Assembly: GCF_003610915.1 (NCBI RefSeq) | Contig: NZ_NSDJ01000001.1 | Coordinates: 4,402,001 to 4,466,000, forward strand | Source: Rahnella variigena | Lineage (GTDB): Bacteria; Pseudomonadota; Gammaproteobacteria; Enterobacterales; Enterobacteriaceae | Length of the DNA: 64,000 nt | Reading direction: 5' to 3' | Shown here: positions 1 through 9,516 of the stretch, one piece after another | How the letters are laid out: each line of letters starts with the position of its first letter | Numbering within the stretch: the first letter of the stretch is position 1 | Notes under the pieces: generated by a model | Seen by the model: only the letters and a program-made list of their open reading frames with translations | Told to the model about the DNA's origin: nothing | The model's database searches: none | Made by a program: the position numbers and the translations under genes

Positions 1-390
1 CGCGATGGCAGAAGCCGCTTTTTCTTTCGACACCAGACTGGTGGCAATGGTCGAGCCAATAGAGAAGAACACACCATGCGCCAGGCCGGTCAGCAGGCGC
101 GCCATCACCAGCGTGCTGTAATTCGGTGACTGCCACGCCAGCAGGTTACCCAGCGTGAACAGCACCATCAGGCCAATCAGCAACGTTTTTCGCGGTACAC
201 GGCCCGTCAGTGCGGTCAGAACCGGTGCGCCAATCGCCACGCCGAGTGCGTAAATGGACACCAGCAAACCGGCGGACGGGACTGAAACGCCCAGTTGCTG
301 TGCGATGGTCGGCACCAGGCCGACGATAACAAATTCTGTTGTTCCTATAGCGAACGCACTGATGGTCAGTGCTAATAGTGCAAGCGGCAT
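1..390 (-). CDS. MFS transporter, DHA1 family (N-terminal part)
   Basis: The first 130 codons of a major facilitator superfamily permease are visible; the gene runs off the left edge. It starts at the ATG at 388-390. The N-terminus is hydrophobic and resembles the YdhP/AraJ-type drug:H+ antiporter group, with an early acidic residue in the first helix (GTTEFVIVGL), the conserved SIYALGVAIGAP stretch and the loop motif GRVPRK after helix 2. The substrate cannot be told from this part. It is transcribed away from the LysR gene at 497, with 106 bases between them, an arrangement often seen when the regulator controls its divergent neighbour. Confidence 0.85.
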   Translation of the reverse strand, partial: MPLALLALTISAFAIGTTEFVIVGLVPTIAQQLGVSVPSAGLLVSIYALGVAIGAPVLTALTGRVPRKTLLIGLMVLFTLGNLLAWQSPNYSTLVMARLLTGLAHGVFFSIGSTIATSLVSKEKAASAIA

Positions 391-496
391 AACCTTTACT
401 CCACATGAATATCGATTTGATGGCGGCTATTATCGGCTTGTGCTTAAATGACAGAAATAACCAAAATATCAATTTATTTATGCTGGAGTAACAACA

Positions 497-1393
497 ATGC
501 GAGCCAGTTCTGAAGAGTTGATTACCTTTGTCACGGTGGTGGAAAGCGGCAGTTTCAGCCGCGCGGCAGAACAGCTGGGACAGGATAATTCCGTGGTCAG
601 CCGGACGTTGAAACGTCTGGAGCAAAAACTGGGCATCACCCTGCTCAACCGCACCACGCGTCAGATCAGCCTGACGCACGAAGGCGAGCGCTATTTCGTC
701 CGCGTACAGAAGATCCTGCATGAAATGGCAGCAGCCGAAGACGATTTGCTGGAGAACCGCGACGATCCACAGGGGGTTTTACGCATCGATGCAGCGACGC
801 CGGTTATTTTGCATATCATTTCGCCGCTGGTGGCAGAATTCACCGAACGATTCCCGAAGATGTCGCTCGCGCTTTTTTCTTCCGAGAGCAATATCAATCT
901 GATCGACCATAAAGTGGATGTGGCGATCCGCGTCGGTGAGCTGGAAGATTCCAGCCTGCGGGCGCGCAAGCTGATGCTCAGCTATCGCAGCGTGCTGGCG
1001 TCGCCGGATTACCTGAAAAAATGGGGAACGCCGCAAAGCGCTGATGATCTGCTGAAACACCGATGTCTGGGTTTTAACGAAGTGGTGGCGCTGAACAAAT
1101 GGCCACTGCTGTGCGCGGACGGCCAGCAACTGACGGTCACACCGTTTATCAGCTCAGGAAGCGGTGAGACACTGCGCAGATTGTGTTTACAGGGCAACGG
1201 CATTGCCTGTCTGTCGGATTTTATGACCGATGAGGATGTTGCACGGGGAGAGCTGGTAAAACTGCTGGTACCGGACACCCTGCGTATCGCCATGCCTTTC
1301 CACGCGGTGTATTACAGCGATCAGACGGTCAGCACAAGGATCCGGTGTTTTATTGATTTTCTGAGTGAAAAGCTGGGAACACGCGGGAGCTGA
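497..1393 (+). CDS. yafC: LysR-family transcriptional regulator YafC
   Basis: A 298-residue LysR-type regulator. The N-terminal winged helix-turn-helix spans roughly residues 5-62 ([20 protein letters not shown], then [12 protein letters not shown]), followed by a periplasmic-binding-like effector domain to the C-terminus. Sequence and length agree with E. coli YafC from memory, including the DAATPV and [16 protein letters not shown] regions. In E. coli, too, it lies next to dkgB, here convergent with it (33 bases between the stop codons). The divergent MFS gene at its 5' side is a likely target, by analogy with the family. The effector is unknown. The start ATG lies six bases after GGAGTAA. 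Confidence 0.9.
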   Translation: MRASSEELITFVTVVESGSFSRAAEQLGQDNSVVSRTLKRLEQKLGITLLNRTTRQISLTHEGERYFVRVQKILHEMAAAEDDLLENRDDPQGVLRIDAATPVILHIISPLVAEFTERFPKMSLALFSSESNINLIDHKVDVAIRVGELEDSSLRARKLMLSYRSVLASPDYLKKWGTPQSADDLLKHRCLGFNEVVALNKWPLLCADGQQLTVTPFISSGSGETLRRLCLQGNGIACLSDFMTDEDVARGELVKLLVPDTLRIAMPFHAVYYSDQTVSTRIRCFIDFLSEKLGTRGS

Positions 1394-1426
1394 ATATCCC
1401 CCTTCGCAGGGGGAAGCGTGTAAGGA

Positions 1427-2230
1427 TCAATCCCACTTTGGCGCCAGACCTTCAGGGCTGACCAGACGGCCATTGCGTTCCAGCGCAGCGATCTGCTGCA
1501 TGTCGTTATCTGTCAGCGTCAGGTTTTGCGCCAGCAGATTACTTTGCAGGTTTTCGCGTTTGGTCGATGACGGAATAACCGCGTAACCCAGCTGCAATGC
1601 CCAGGCCAGCACGACCTGCGCAGGCGTCGCATGATGGCGGCCGGCAATCTCAATAATCGTCGCGTCTTTCAGCGCGTCACCGTAGGCCAGCGTCATATAA
1701 GACGTTACGGCAATACTGTTCTGACGAGCGAAATCGACCACGGTCTGGTTTTGCAGGAACGGAGACAGTTCGATCTGGTTAGTCGCAATCTGATCCGCGC
1801 CCACGGCGTCGATCGCTTCCTGCATCAGCGCGACAGTAAAGTTGGAAATACCGATTTCGCGGGTCAGGCCCATTTTCTTCGCTTCCACCAGTGCGTGCAT
1901 CGTTTCTGCCACGCTGACGGCCTGGTCCGGAGACGGCCAGTGGATCAGCGTCAGATCGACATAATCTGTTTTCAGTTTACGCAGGCTCTCTTTCAGGCTG
2001 TCGATGACCTTGTCAGCCGCCAGGTTTTCAATCCAGATTTTGGTGGTGATGTAGAGTTCTTCGCGCGCGACGCCGCTCTCAGCCAGCGCATCGCCGACGG
2101 CGGCTTCGTTGTCATAAATCTGTGCGGTATCAATGGCGCGATAACCCAGTTCCACGGCGGTGGCAACAGACGCTTTGACGACGTCATCTTTCAGGCGGAA
2201 TGTGCCCAAACCGAAGACAGGAATGCTCAT
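1427..2230 (-). CDS. dkgB: 2,5-diketo-D-gluconate reductase B, aldo-keto reductase
   Basis: A 267-residue NADPH-dependent aldo-keto reductase, the same length as E. coli DkgB (YafB) and nearly collinear with it. DkgB reduces 2,5-diketogluconate and also methylglyoxal and other aldehydes in the cytoplasm. Visible hallmarks: the N-terminal GLGTFRL, the catalytic Asp/Tyr pair in [13 protein letters not shown], the Lys in TTKIWIEN, the His in LIHWPSP, GISNF, and the C-terminal IPSSTKREN cofactor loop. In E. coli this gene directly follows the tRNA-Asp of the rRNA operon; here about 14 kb of aryl polyene genes lie between them. Confidence 0.95.
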   Translation of the reverse strand: MSIPVFGLGTFRLKDDVVKASVATAVELGYRAIDTAQIYDNEAAVGDALAESGVAREELYITTKIWIENLAADKVIDSLKESLRKLKTDYVDLTLIHWPSPDQAVSVAETMHALVEAKKMGLTREIGISNFTVALMQEAIDAVGADQIATNQIELSPFLQNQTVVDFARQNSIAVTSYMTLAYGDALKDATIIEIAGRHHATPAQVVLAWALQLGYAVIPSSTKRENLQSNLLAQNLTLTDNDMQQIAALERNGRLVSPEGLAPKWD

Positions 2231-2277
2231 AGTGTTCTCTCTTTTAATTTTTCAGGGTGATAAATCTTGGAGAGAGT

Positions 2278-2294
2278 ATGAACTGCACGTTCAT
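2278..2294. promoter_or_regulatory. Inverted repeat upstream of dkgB, possible operator
   Basis: ATGAACTGCACGTTCAT has two perfect 6-base arms around a 5-base centre, 48 bases upstream of the dkgB start. Short dyads of this kind are typical regulator sites. No function has been shown; the link to YafC is inference. Confidence 0.3.
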
Positions 2295-2343
2295 GGATAA
2301 AAACGACCGCTTTGCCAGAAGACTTTTGATTTGAACGCAATAA

Positions 2344-3030
2344 TCAGCAGGAGGAAAATTGCGACCATGGCCGGGAGGTCAGTGGGATAAAATCGCCGGA
2401 AACCGCGTTAAAAGCATATTCTTCAAGTTCTGAAACACCCGCAGGCAGCGCCAGCGCACGCATCTCAGAACCATCGGCTAAATACCATAACTGAGTGTCC
2501 GTGGCGGGTTCAGATGTAAAAGACCTGAAGGCCGGATCGAGGCGGATCCGGTCCATCTGCCACACGCTGCCGCCCTGCTGTTTCAGCCACGCTTCACGCA
2601 GACACCACAGTTGCCAGAACGCCATTTGCGGTTCCGCTTGTTCCATCAGCCACAGAAATTCAGTGTCACTGAATGCTTCGCGGGCGACGTCATGATAACG
2701 ACGCCGCGGACGCATTTGCTCCACATCGCCTCCGGCTTCACCCGCCTGACATAGCAGCAGTTGCAGATGATTTTTGCTGTGGCTGAGAGAAAAATGCGGC
2801 AGGGATACATCGGCAAAAAAGGGTTTTCCCTGCGCAGAAAACTGCAGTTCCGGCAACGTCTCACCACCGCAGAAAACGGACAGTGCTTCGGCCAGCAGCG
2901 CCCTGCCCGCACGCCATTGCTGGCGGCGGGCGGGGTTCATTGCGGCACTTTTGGCCATCATGTCTGCGGACAAGCGGGACAACGAAAAAGGGTCATCCAG
3001 CGATGCGGTGATGAGACGCGCAGAGTTCAT
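2344..3030 (-). CDS. 4'-phosphopantetheinyl transferase (Sfp-type) of the aryl polyene cluster
   Basis: A 228-residue Sfp/Gsp-superfamily phosphopantetheinyl transferase. It would move phosphopantetheine from CoA to the conserved serine of carrier proteins. The Mg-binding signature is present (GGDVEQM, about residues 99-105), as is the second motif with Glu and Lys in WCLREAWLKQQG. Its ATG follows the apeR stop by only three bases, so it is the last gene of the ape operon and is probably dedicated to ApeE and ApeF. The N-terminal third fits the family loosely. A secondary role in another carrier-protein pathway cannot be excluded. No clear terminator follows it before dkgB. Confidence 0.85.
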   Translation of the reverse strand: MNSARLITASLDDPFSLSRLSADMMAKSAAMNPARRQQWRAGRALLAEALSVFCGGETLPELQFSAQGKPFFADVSLPHFSLSHSKNHLQLLLCQAGEAGGDVEQMRPRRRYHDVAREAFSDTEFLWLMEQAEPQMAFWQLWCLREAWLKQQGGSVWQMDRIRLDPAFRSFTSEPATDTQLWYLADGSEMRALALPAGVSELEEYAFNAVSGDFIPLTSRPWSQFSSC

Positions 3031-3033
3031 TGT

Positions 3034-4263
3034 TTACGGCCAGCGACGGAAAACTAAAGAGGTATTGATCCCGCCGAATGCAAAGTTATTCGACTGAATA
3101 AATTCAGTCTGAATATGGCGCGATTCCCCCATGATGTAGTCCAGTTCGCCGCAAAGCGGATCCGGCTGCGTCAGGTTGATGGTCGGCACAAACCGGTCTT
3201 CACGCATCATTTCCAGCGACATCCACGCTTCCAGCGCACCACAGGCTCCGAGCGTATGGCCGAAGTAACTTTTCAGCGATGAAATAGGCGTCTGATCACC
3301 AAATATGGCGGCAGTTGCGTGACTTTCCGCGATATCGCCGCGATCCGTTGCCGTGCCATGCGCACTGATATAGCCAATTTCAGAAGCAGGAATACCGGCA
3401 TTTTTCAGCGCTTTTTCGATACAAATCTGCATGGTGGATTGCTGCGGCTGGGTAATATGCGCCGCGTCGCAGTTGGTGGCGAATCCGACGATTTCAGCGT
3501 AAATTTTCGCGCCCCGCGCCTGTGCATGTTCGAGCGACTCAAGAATAAGCGCCCCGGCGCCTTCGCCAATGACCAGACCGTCACGCTGTGTGTCAAACGG
3601 ACGTGGCGAAAGTTCAGGGTGATCATTCTGCTGGCTGGTGGCGAACAGCGTGTCAAAAACAGCCGCTTCAGACGGACAGAGTTCTTCCGCACCGCCCGCC
3701 ACCATCACAGTCTGGTAACCGTGTTTGATCGCTTCATAGGCATAACCGATGGCCTGACTGCCGGAGGTACAGGCGCTGGACGTCGGAATAACGCGCCCTT
3801 TCAGCCCGAAGAACAACCCTGCATTCACGGCCGTGGTGTGCGGCATCATCTGCACATACGTCGTGCCGGTGATGTTGTTGGTGTGCTTCTCCGTCAGCAT
3901 GGTGGCGAATTCACTCACCGGACCGGTGCTGCCGGTCGATGATCCGAACGCAATGCCGGTCTCGCCATCGGTCAGAACCGGGTCCTCCAGCAAACCGGCC
4001 TGTTCCAGCGCCAGTTCCACTGCACGCGTTGAAAGTAACGAGACGCGCCCCATCGACCGGATACGTTTGCGGGTGTAATGCGCAGGCAACACAAAATCAT
4101 CCACCGGTGCGCCCAGATGAGTGTTCAGCCCCTGGTAGATCAACCATTCATCCATATGACGAACGGCATTTTTACCCTGCTGCAGACGGGCAGAAACCTC
4201 GTCCCAGTGGTTGCCGAATGCCGTAACCCCTTTCATGCCGGTGATCACTACACGATGACTCAT
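3034..4263 (-). CDS. apeR: Beta-ketoacyl-ACP synthase ApeR
   Basis: A 409-residue FabF-like ketosynthase. The full catalytic triad is visible: Cys165 in SSACTSG, His302 in AHGTAT and His336 in GHTLGACG. It should be an active condensing enzyme. In the aryl polyene pathway ApeO with ApeC is the main elongating pair; ApeR is a second ketosynthase whose step is less clear, perhaps early condensation or chain initiation. It overlaps the apeQ stop by four bases (ATGA) and is followed after three bases by the transferase gene. The symbol rests on family plus its position as last of the C-to-R series. Confidence 0.88.
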   Translation of the reverse strand: MSHRVVITGMKGVTAFGNHWDEVSARLQQGKNAVRHMDEWLIYQGLNTHLGAPVDDFVLPAHYTRKRIRSMGRVSLLSTRAVELALEQAGLLEDPVLTDGETGIAFGSSTGSTGPVSEFATMLTEKHTNNITGTTYVQMMPHTTAVNAGLFFGLKGRVIPTSSACTSGSQAIGYAYEAIKHGYQTVMVAGGAEELCPSEAAVFDTLFATSQQNDHPELSPRPFDTQRDGLVIGEGAGALILESLEHAQARGAKIYAEIVGFATNCDAAHITQPQQSTMQICIEKALKNAGIPASEIGYISAHGTATDRGDIAESHATAAIFGDQTPISSLKSYFGHTLGACGALEAWMSLEMMREDRFVPTINLTQPDPLCGELDYIMGESRHIQTEFIQSNNFAFGGINTSLVFRRWP

Positions 4264-4991
4264 ACCATGCCTCCGTTGATGGAGATTACCTGGCGTGTCA
4301 CATAGCCCGCGATATCCGACATCAGATAGCTCGCCAGCCCGGCGACTTCTTCGGCACGTCCCATACGTTTAAGTGGGATCATGCTCATGGCAGCATCCAG
4401 CGCCGGCTGTTCCATGTCGAGCATACCGGTGTCGATCAGCCCCGGCGCAATACAGTTGACGGTGATTTTGCGTTTCGCCAGCTCCAGCGACAGCGCTTTG
4501 CAGGCTCCGATAATCCCGGCTTTGGCGGCACTGTAATTGACCTGACCGCGGTTGCCCGTGATACCGGAAACCGAGGAAAGTGCGATAATGCGCCCGCCCT
4601 GACGCAGGCCGATCATCGGCATTACGCAAGGGTGTAAAACATTGTAGAAGCTGTCGAGATTGGTGTGGACTACGCCGTCCCAGTCTTCGTCAGTCAGCGC
4701 CGGAAACGCCGCGTCGCGGGTGATGCCGGCGTTATTAATTACACCGTAATACGCACCATGCGCTTCTATGTCCGCTTCTATCACGTCGCGGCACTGCTGG
4801 CGGTTGCTGATGTCGAACTGCACAATGCGACCGCTACCGCCATTTTCAGTTATCTGTTGCAGGGTGTTTTCTGCACCTGCTTTATCGCTGTGGTAGTGAA
4901 TGACTATCAAAAAGCCATCGCCTGCCAGCCGGCAGGCAACGGCTTTGCCGATCCCCTTGCTGGCACCGGTCACTAATACCGAACGCGTCAT
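4260..4991 (-). CDS. apeQ: 3-ketoacyl-ACP reductase ApeQ (FabG-like SDR)
   Basis: A 243-residue classical short-chain dehydrogenase/reductase resembling FabG. The NADPH-binding TGASKGIG is at residues 8-15, NNAG at 86-89, the catalytic Ser near 140, Tyr153 and Lys157 (YSAAK), and the C-terminal NGG. It would reduce each beta-keto intermediate on the carrier protein to the hydroxyl, which the dehydratases then remove to give the conjugated polyene. It is joined by four-base ATGA overlaps to apeP upstream and apeR downstream, which points to translational coupling. Confidence 0.9.
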   Translation of the reverse strand: MTRSVLVTGASKGIGKAVACRLAGDGFLIVIHYHSDKAGAENTLQQITENGGSGRIVQFDISNRQQCRDVIEADIEAHGAYYGVINNAGITRDAAFPALTDEDWDGVVHTNLDSFYNVLHPCVMPMIGLRQGGRIIALSSVSGITGNRGQVNYSAAKAGIIGACKALSLELAKRKITVNCIAPGLIDTGMLDMEQPALDAAMSMIPLKRMGRAEEVAGLASYLMSDIAGYVTRQVISINGGMV

Positions 4992-5467
4992 TCCAGTTTC
5001 CCCTGTGTCAATTTAATCAATTCATCCTTGTCTGGCTGGTACGTATTCAGCCTTCCCTGTGCAACCTGAAGGTTGTCTTGTTCTCGTTTAATGCAGATAA
5101 CGCCTTCAAAGCTGGCGAGTTTTTCGTCGCGCAATACCATCGCCACGCTTATCCGTAATTCACTGCCTGCTGCAAATTCCGGCACGCTGCATTTTATCGC
5201 CCTGCCGCCCAGCAGCATGCCCACCTGCGGCGATAACCCGCTCTGCGCGCCGTGCCAGCCACTCCATACGCCAATAGTTTGCGCGATGAGCTCAATGGCG
5301 TACCACGCGGGCAACGCACCACGGGCATTAAGAAACGGTGCCAGCACGCCGTTTTCTGAAACCACGACGCTGCACAACGCCGTTTCTTCTGTCACGTCGA
5401 TGATGTTTTCCAGCAACACCATCGGCGATTCATGCGGTAAATAATCTGCTGCGTTTAAGGCATTCAT
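4988..5467 (-). CDS. apeP: 3-hydroxyacyl-ACP dehydratase ApeP (hotdog fold)
   Basis: A 159-residue hotdog-fold protein of the ApeP type. The FabZ-like catalytic His is at residue 12 (LPHESPM). The central helix carries Glu59 and Gln63 (WYAIELIAQTIGVW). ApeP forms a dehydratase pair with ApeI in studied aryl polyene systems. It would remove water from the beta-hydroxyacyl-ACP to make trans double bonds. Four-base overlaps tie it to apeO and apeQ. Confidence 0.85.
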   Translation of the reverse strand: MNALNAADYLPHESPMVLLENIIDVTEETALCSVVVSENGVLAPFLNARGALPAWYAIELIAQTIGVWSGWHGAQSGLSPQVGMLLGGRAIKCSVPEFAAGSELRISVAMVLRDEKLASFEGVICIKREQDNLQVAQGRLNTYQPDKDELIKLTQGKLE

Positions 5468-6651
5468 GACAGTCTTCCGATCACCAGGCTGGCGTTATTG
5501 CCGCCAAAAGCAAAGGAGTTGGATAAAATGACCGGTTTCTCCGCCATTTCTGTCGTCTCCACCAGACGGATATCCGGCAAGCTGATATCCCGCGGCGTTA
5601 TGCTGAAATCCTGTCGCGGCAACGCAAGATTTTGCGTGAGGATAAGCCAGCTCAGCGCCGCTTCCGTTGCGCCCGCCGCACCCAGCGTATGGCCGGTAAG
5701 ATGCTTGGTAGAACTGCACGGCGTCCGGTTGCCAAACAGCCGGTGGATCACCGCGGCTTCCACCTGATCGTTAAGCGGCGTGGCAGTGCCATGTGCATTG
5801 ATGTATCCCACATCCCCGGGACGCAGACAGGCCTGTTCTAACGCCATAATAATGGCGCGTTCGGCGCCCAGCCCTTCAGGATGCGGCGCAGACATATGCC
5901 AGGCATCTGATGATTCACCGGCACCAAGCAGCGCAATATCTGCCGGTTCACGTGTCAGCAAAATCAGGGCTGATGCCTCACCGATATTGATCCCATCGCG
6001 GTTTTGCCCAAATGGCGTGCAATGACCGAGGGAATAAGATTCCAGACTGTTAAAGCCGTTTACCGGCATCCGGCACAAACTGTCAGCTCCGCCGACCAGC
6101 GCGGCATCAGCCAGACCGGATTCAATCAGGCGTTTTCCGCTGATAATCGCTTTCGCACTGGAAGAACAGGCCGTCGATAAGGTATAGGCAGGACCACTCA
6201 GATCCAAAAGCTGCGCCATAAACTGTGAAGGATCACCCAGCTCCTGCTGCTGATAGTCATAATCCGCCGGGAATTCACCATGCTGCTGAAGATGGCGCAC
6301 TGCATCCTCACCTTCGGCAATACCTGACGTACTGGTGCCCATTACGATTGCCACGCGATCTTTGCCATAACGGGCGATCGCGTCGTTTACCGGCGCTTCA
6401 ATTTGCGCCAGCGCGGCCAGTAACAACTGATTATTGCGGCTGCGGTGCGCAGAGAGATCTGCCGGGATGGCAGGCAAGTCACCCGTCACACTGCCCAGCC
6501 AGACCGGCCGGTCTTCCGTCAGCCAGCCTTCCTGCACGGTCATACCCGGCGCTACGCCCGCCATCAGGCTGGCAGCGATTTGCGCATTGTTATTTCCCAG
6601 CGCGTTAACCATGCCCACGGCCGAAAAGTAGATCATGTTATTCACCGACAT
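5464..6651 (-). CDS. apeO: Beta-ketoacyl-ACP synthase ApeO
   Basis: A 395-residue FabF-like ketosynthase with Cys162 (STACSSS), His287 (AHGTAT) and His321 (GHTLGAAG), so it should condense. In characterised systems ApeO is the elongating ketosynthase that works with the chain-length factor ApeC, here encoded about 9 kb upstream in the same operon. The chosen ATG overlaps the apeN end by 14 bases. A second ATG five codons on (6636) starts just after the apeN stop and is an alternative start. Confidence 0.88.
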   Translation of the reverse strand: MSVNNMIYFSAVGMVNALGNNNAQIAASLMAGVAPGMTVQEGWLTEDRPVWLGSVTGDLPAIPADLSAHRSRNNQLLLAALAQIEAPVNDAIARYGKDRVAIVMGTSTSGIAEGEDAVRHLQQHGEFPADYDYQQQELGDPSQFMAQLLDLSGPAYTLSTACSSSAKAIISGKRLIESGLADAALVGGADSLCRMPVNGFNSLESYSLGHCTPFGQNRDGINIGEASALILLTREPADIALLGAGESSDAWHMSAPHPEGLGAERAIIMALEQACLRPGDVGYINAHGTATPLNDQVEAAVIHRLFGNRTPCSSTKHLTGHTLGAAGATEAALSWLILTQNLALPRQDFSITPRDISLPDIRLVETTEMAEKPVILSNSFAFGGNNASLVIGRLS

Positions 6652-7213
6652 TCTGGATAGTTATCTGGTAGTGAAACGCCATCTGAGTAATCGAAACAGG
6701 CTGACGCGTGCCGCCCTGCGCTACGTAATCAATACGGGTGACGGCATGGCCTTCGTTATCCAGTAATGTCCGGCGCAGCGGCTGCTCATCGAACGTCCAG
6801 CCCGCTGGCAGCAACGGTTGCCAGCTCTGTACCGGCCAGTAGCTCAACATAATATCGGCCAGAACCTGATTAGCGGGAGGTAAACCCTCAATTTTTATCG
6901 CCTGCCCGGTGTGGATGCCTGTTTGATCGTAGACCACTTTGAACAGGCGGATCCCAAGCGGAGACAATCCGGCCAGTTGCAGCGATTTGCCATCCGCATT
7001 AAGCAGCACCAGCAATGACTGCTGTTTGCCGTTGACGGTAGCCGTCAGCAACTGTTGCTGACTGACCGGCTTATCCAATAAAGGGGCGGGAAGTTTCACC
7101 TGAACGCCGCGTTTCAGCCACGCCTGAGGCTCAGTACCGGAAGGTGAATTTGTCGCACAACCGCCCAGCATTAAGATCAGAAGCGCCAGCACCGGCCACA
7201 TCAATCGGGTCAT
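6638..7213 (-). CDS. apeN: DUF3261 family lipoprotein ApeN
   Basis: A 191-residue lipoprotein. A hydrophobic signal peptide ends in a lipobox with Cys19 (LMLGGC), and residue +2 is Ala, which would send it to the outer membrane. Its DUF3261-like body is the usual partner of the MMPL exporter and LolA-like protein in aryl polyene clusters. A role in moving the lipid-linked polyene to the outer membrane is inferred from this setting. It overlaps the apeM stop by four bases. Confidence 0.8.
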   Translation of the reverse strand: MTRLMWPVLALLILMLGGCATNSPSGTEPQAWLKRGVQVKLPAPLLDKPVSQQQLLTATVNGKQQSLLVLLNADGKSLQLAGLSPLGIRLFKVVYDQTGIHTGQAIKIEGLPPANQVLADIMLSYWPVQSWQPLLPAGWTFDEQPLRRTLLDNEGHAVTRIDYVAQGGTRQPVSITQMAFHYQITIQNVGE

Positions 7214-9516
7214 TTTTTACGTCCTCGTTTTTTTGCTGGCAAGGTCAGTGGCGACAGCAGGAAAGCCGTTAATATACCGGCGCTCAGTACGATTCCGAAA
7301 CTACTGATCGCCTGTGTCGAGCTGAACACCAGCATGCCAAACGTCAGTAATGTCGTCACCACGGCCATGAAAATGGCAAACATTGATGTGGTGGGCGTGC
7401 CGCGCGGATTGGTGAAAAACAGGGTGTAATTGATGCCAATCCCCAGCACCAGGATCAGCGCCAGCAGGGAGAAAAGATTAAGGTTGTGACCGCTGAAACC
7501 CAGCGCCGCGACGCCCATTCCGAGCGAGAGCAGCGTCGGCACCAGGCAAACCAGCCCGTGCGGCAGACGAAAACGCCAGAGATAAATAGCCGCAATGACC
7601 GCCACAGCCAGCGCCAGCAGATACGTCAGATAAACGCGGTATTGTGAGAAAAGGCTGCTGAATTCTGTTTTGCGATCGATCCAGCCCGCTCCAGGTGTGG
7701 AAGCCGCCAGCGCCGCCATCGCTGCGCTGTCATGCACGCCGCTCACCGGAATCAACGTGGCGCTGCGCCCGTCCGGCAGCGTCAGCCACAGCAAACGCCA
7801 GCCCTCGCTTACCACACTGTTAAGCCATTGCGGCACATCAACCGTTTGCGCACTGAGATCAGGGTTCGCCACCGTCACGCCCGCCTGCTGCAACTGCGCA
7901 ATAATTTGCGGGGTGCGCTGGCGGAGCAGGGATAAATCGCGCTGCTGTTGTGCTTGTGAAGGCAGGCTGAGCGCACGGAATCCGTCGATCACACCTTTCT
8001 CTTTAGCCTGCGCCAGCTTTGGCCGCAAAGCTTCCAGACGTTGCAGTGTCTGTTCTGTGCTGTCGCCATACACCAGCAGCCATTTCTGATCGTTGGTCTG
8101 TCCGGTCAGCGCGGCGATCTGCTGTTCCTGCTGCTGTAAATCCGCAGGAAGAGATTGCAGATCGGCGATGTCATCGTTGATTTTCAGCCGCGATATTCCG
8201 GCCACCACCAGCACTAAAATCAGCAAGGGTAATCCGAACCTAACGGCTTTGCGGCTGCGCCACGCCAGCAACCAGCGCATGATGATCGCCAGTCCCGGGG
8301 CTGGCCCGACCGGCAAACGCTTCGATAAATACGGATACCAGCACATTACGGTGATGCAGGCGGCACTCAGCCCGGCGGCGGCAAAAACAGCCAGCTGTTG
8401 CAGGCCGGGGAACGGCGCAATCAGCAACATCAGATAGGCGGCCACAGTGGTCAGCAGCGCCACAGATAAGGCGGGGAAGAGCTTTTTCAGACTTTCCTGC
8501 GGGGAATTCATCTCACCGTGTACACGCCGTTCCGTCAGGAAGTACAACGTGTAGTCGGCGGAAATGCCGACAATGCTGGTACTCAGCACCAGCGTCATCA
8601 CGTGAATTTCGCCAAATATCCATAAGGTAAAAACGGTGCCAGACAGCGCGCCGATAGCGACAGATAGCAAGCTGAGCAACAACGGCAGGACAGAACGGAA
8701 AATCAGTAAGATCAGCGCAAACACGCCCAGCACTGATGCCGCGCCAATCGTGGAGAGATCGTGCTCAGCCTGCTGACTGGCATAATTACTGTAGAAAATC
8801 GTGCCGCGCCCGAGGACTTTCGCGCCCGGCCAGCGTGCTTCAAACGCATCTTTCGCCGCACTGAGCACCGCCACAGTGTGTTTTGCCGAGGTGATGTCAT
8901 ACGAAGAGGCTTTCAGCTCGCCGTGCAGCAGATACCAGCTGCGCCCCTGTTTATCGCGGGCCATCAGCCAGCCCTGATCCAGCGTCATACCAGCGCTGTT
9001 TTGCTGTTGCGCCATTTGCGAAGCGCGCACCAGCAGCAGCGGATCGTTTGCCAGTTCTTTGCCACTGACGCCTGAAAATGCCGAATAGACCTGACCGAGG
9101 ATCCACTGACTTTGTGCCTCAGCGCCCGATTTCAGGCGCTGGCGCGTCGCGTCATCAAGCAACGCATTGCGATGTTTGAAGAAGAAAGCGCCCCACTCCT
9201 GCTGACGCTGCGCATCCATCGGCCCTGCGATGCGATTCAGCTCCGGCAACGTTTGCAGTTGCGTAAGCCAGTCATTGGCGGGCTGAACTCCGGCACCCGG
9301 CGGCGGACTGACCAGCCACATCAGTTGCCTGTCCAGCCGCTGCGTGAATCCGTCAGAAAATGCCTGCGGAACATCCGCCGTCTGCTGCTGAGGCAAAAGC
9401 GCCAGCACGCTGCTGTTAATCTGACTGCGTGGCAGTAACCAGAACAGTGCCGCCACCATCAACGCGATAATCAGCAGCCAGCTTTGCGCCAGTTTTCTGT
9501 GAAGATCAGGATGCAA
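7210..9516 (-). CDS. apeM: MMPL/RND-type exporter ApeM
   Basis: A 768-residue inner-membrane protein of the MMPL (RND-superfamily) type. One transmembrane helix near residues 13-29 is followed by a large periplasmic domain, then a block of about five helices around 255-385, and the same pattern repeats in the second half (helix near 425-445, periplasmic domain, helices around 630-760). The duplicated 6+6 layout is characteristic. Such proteins move lipids or lipid-linked molecules. Here it probably carries the aryl polyene lipid across or out of the inner membrane, with ApeL and ApeN. It overlaps apeL by 11 bases and apeN by four. Confidence 0.83.
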   Translation of the reverse strand: MHPDLHRKLAQSWLLIIALMVAALFWLLPRSQINSSVLALLPQQQTADVPQAFSDGFTQRLDRQLMWLVSPPPGAGVQPANDWLTQLQTLPELNRIAGPMDAQRQQEWGAFFFKHRNALLDDATRQRLKSGAEAQSQWILGQVYSAFSGVSGKELANDPLLLVRASQMAQQQNSAGMTLDQGWLMARDKQGRSWYLLHGELKASSYDITSAKHTVAVLSAAKDAFEARWPGAKVLGRGTIFYSNYASQQAEHDLSTIGAASVLGVFALILLIFRSVLPLLLSLLSVAIGALSGTVFTLWIFGEIHVMTLVLSTSIVGISADYTLYFLTERRVHGEMNSPQESLKKLFPALSVALLTTVAAYLMLLIAPFPGLQQLAVFAAAGLSAACITVMCWYPYLSKRLPVGPAPGLAIIMRWLLAWRSRKAVRFGLPLLILVLVVAGISRLKINDDIADLQSLPADLQQQEQQIAALTGQTNDQKWLLVYGDSTEQTLQRLEALRPKLAQAKEKGVIDGFRALSLPSQAQQQRDLSLLRQRTPQIIAQLQQAGVTVANPDLSAQTVDVPQWLNSVVSEGWRLLWLTLPDGRSATLIPVSGVHDSAAMAALAASTPGAGWIDRKTEFSSLFSQYRVYLTYLLALAVAVIAAIYLWRFRLPHGLVCLVPTLLSLGMGVAALGFSGHNLNLFSLLALILVLGIGINYTLFFTNPRGTPTTSMFAIFMAVVTTLLTFGMLVFSSTQAISSFGIVLSAGILTAFLLSPLTLPAKKRGRKK

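Noticed and set aside
1397-1414. CCCCCTTCGCAGGGGG hairpin between yafC and dkgB as a terminator
   Set aside because: The stem is short and has no T-run on either strand, so I do not list it as a terminator.
7210-9516. ApeM as a multidrug RND pump
   Set aside because: The 768-residue length, MMPL layout and neighbours LolA-like and DUF3261 lipoprotein fit lipid export, not an AcrB-type pump with its adaptor.
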